Shown here: positions 11,730-11,779 of the stretch, one piece after another
Position numbering within the stretch: the stretch's first letter is position 1
Layout of the letters: every line of letters starts with the position of its first letter
Assembly: GCA_030640395.1 (NCBI GenBank)
Contig: DAOWJK010000023.1
Span: forward strand, 1 to 11,779
DNA from: Nanobdellota archaeon
Lineage (GTDB): Archaea; Nanobdellota; Nanobdellia; Pacearchaeales; GW2011-AR1
Reading direction: 5' to 3'
Length of the DNA: 11,779 bases
Made by a program: the position numbers and the translations under genes
Notes under the pieces: generated by a model
Told to the model about the DNA's origin: nothing
The model's input: only the letters and a program-made list of their open reading frames with translations
Database searches by the model: none

Positions 11730-11779
11730 TTATTTAATAACTTTTGAAACACCCACCATCGCGAGAAACAAGATAAACA
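11730..11779 (-). other. hydrophobic reading frame ending in TAA, in frame with the next gene
   Basis: From the window edge the minus strand reads F-I-L-F-L-A-M-V-G-V-S-K-V-I-K and then TAA, followed with no frame change by G-E-F-E-Q-S-G-K-T-S-Q-E-I-G and the surface-protein frame. The hydrophobic run looks like a membrane anchor or signal helix. It is either the true N-terminus of that protein cut off by a stop, or the tail of a separate upstream gene. The window ends too soon to decide. Confidence 0.45.

Noticed and set aside
11543..11752. 69-codon frame overlapping the start of the right-end surface gene
   Set aside because: It is out of frame with the recognisable protein and has no domain features; only an AAGGAGAG-like sequence favours it.
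1..11779. CRISPR array, rRNA, complete tRNA or replication origin
   Set aside because: No regularly spaced repeats, no rRNA-like or full cloverleaf sequence, and no origin-binding boxes or Cdc6/Orc gene were seen.

Overview
The window looks like part of the chromosome of a small-genome DPANN archaeon, most like the Pacearchaeota/Woesearchaeota side. This is inferred from family types, not from a marker gene. The base composition is AT-rich. It carries an archaeal S-layer protein, an archaeosortase-like membrane protein, class III signal-peptide (pilin-like) proteins, an archaeal-type RelE toxin, and TATA boxes about 25 bases upstream of start codons, as expected for leaderless transcripts.

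Left part (1-2233). The 3' end of a CARDB-like surface protein with a C-terminal membrane anchor is followed by a small unknown gene. On the other strand is a tight operon: PAP2-family phosphatase, a 57-residue RelB-like antitoxin, and a RelE/ParE toxin. The phosphatase lacks the usual motif-2 histidine.

Centre-left (2205-4584). An archaeosortase/exosortase-family gene shares a perfectly palindromic TATA box with the divergent phosphatase. It converges on, and overlaps, a COG2426-type small membrane exporter. That exporter follows the first of two related single-pass membrane proteins of unknown function.

Centre (4585-8600). A GT-A glycosyltransferase converges on a 914-residue S-layer protein with 12 N-glycosylation sequons. 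A UUCG hairpin plus T-tract terminator lies between them. The S-layer gene has a strong Shine-Dalgarno and a long leader rich in hairpins, one of them with a UUCG loop. An AT-rich island with two identical 14-bp palindromes follows.

Right-centre (8604-9298). This is the most unusual part. A small winged-helix regulator gene is flanked by two diverged copies of a structured sequence. All three base differences in the shared 48-base core fall in helices and keep plus-strand pairing through G-U wobbles. Copy 1 is enclosed by a 21-bp imperfect stem directly before the regulator's Shine-Dalgarno and has a competing pairing, so it looks like a cis-acting RNA switch. Copy 2 follows the gene and carries two insertions at helix joints.

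Right end (9304-11779, minus strand). A surface/pilin-like operon contains a large secreted-type protein, a P-loop kinase-like gene, and two class III signal-peptide proteins. The reading frame of the first protein is interrupted by TAA 50 bases from the window end.

Most genes concern the cell envelope: the S-layer, its probable glycosylation, protein anchoring, lipid phosphate removal and pilin-like fibres.
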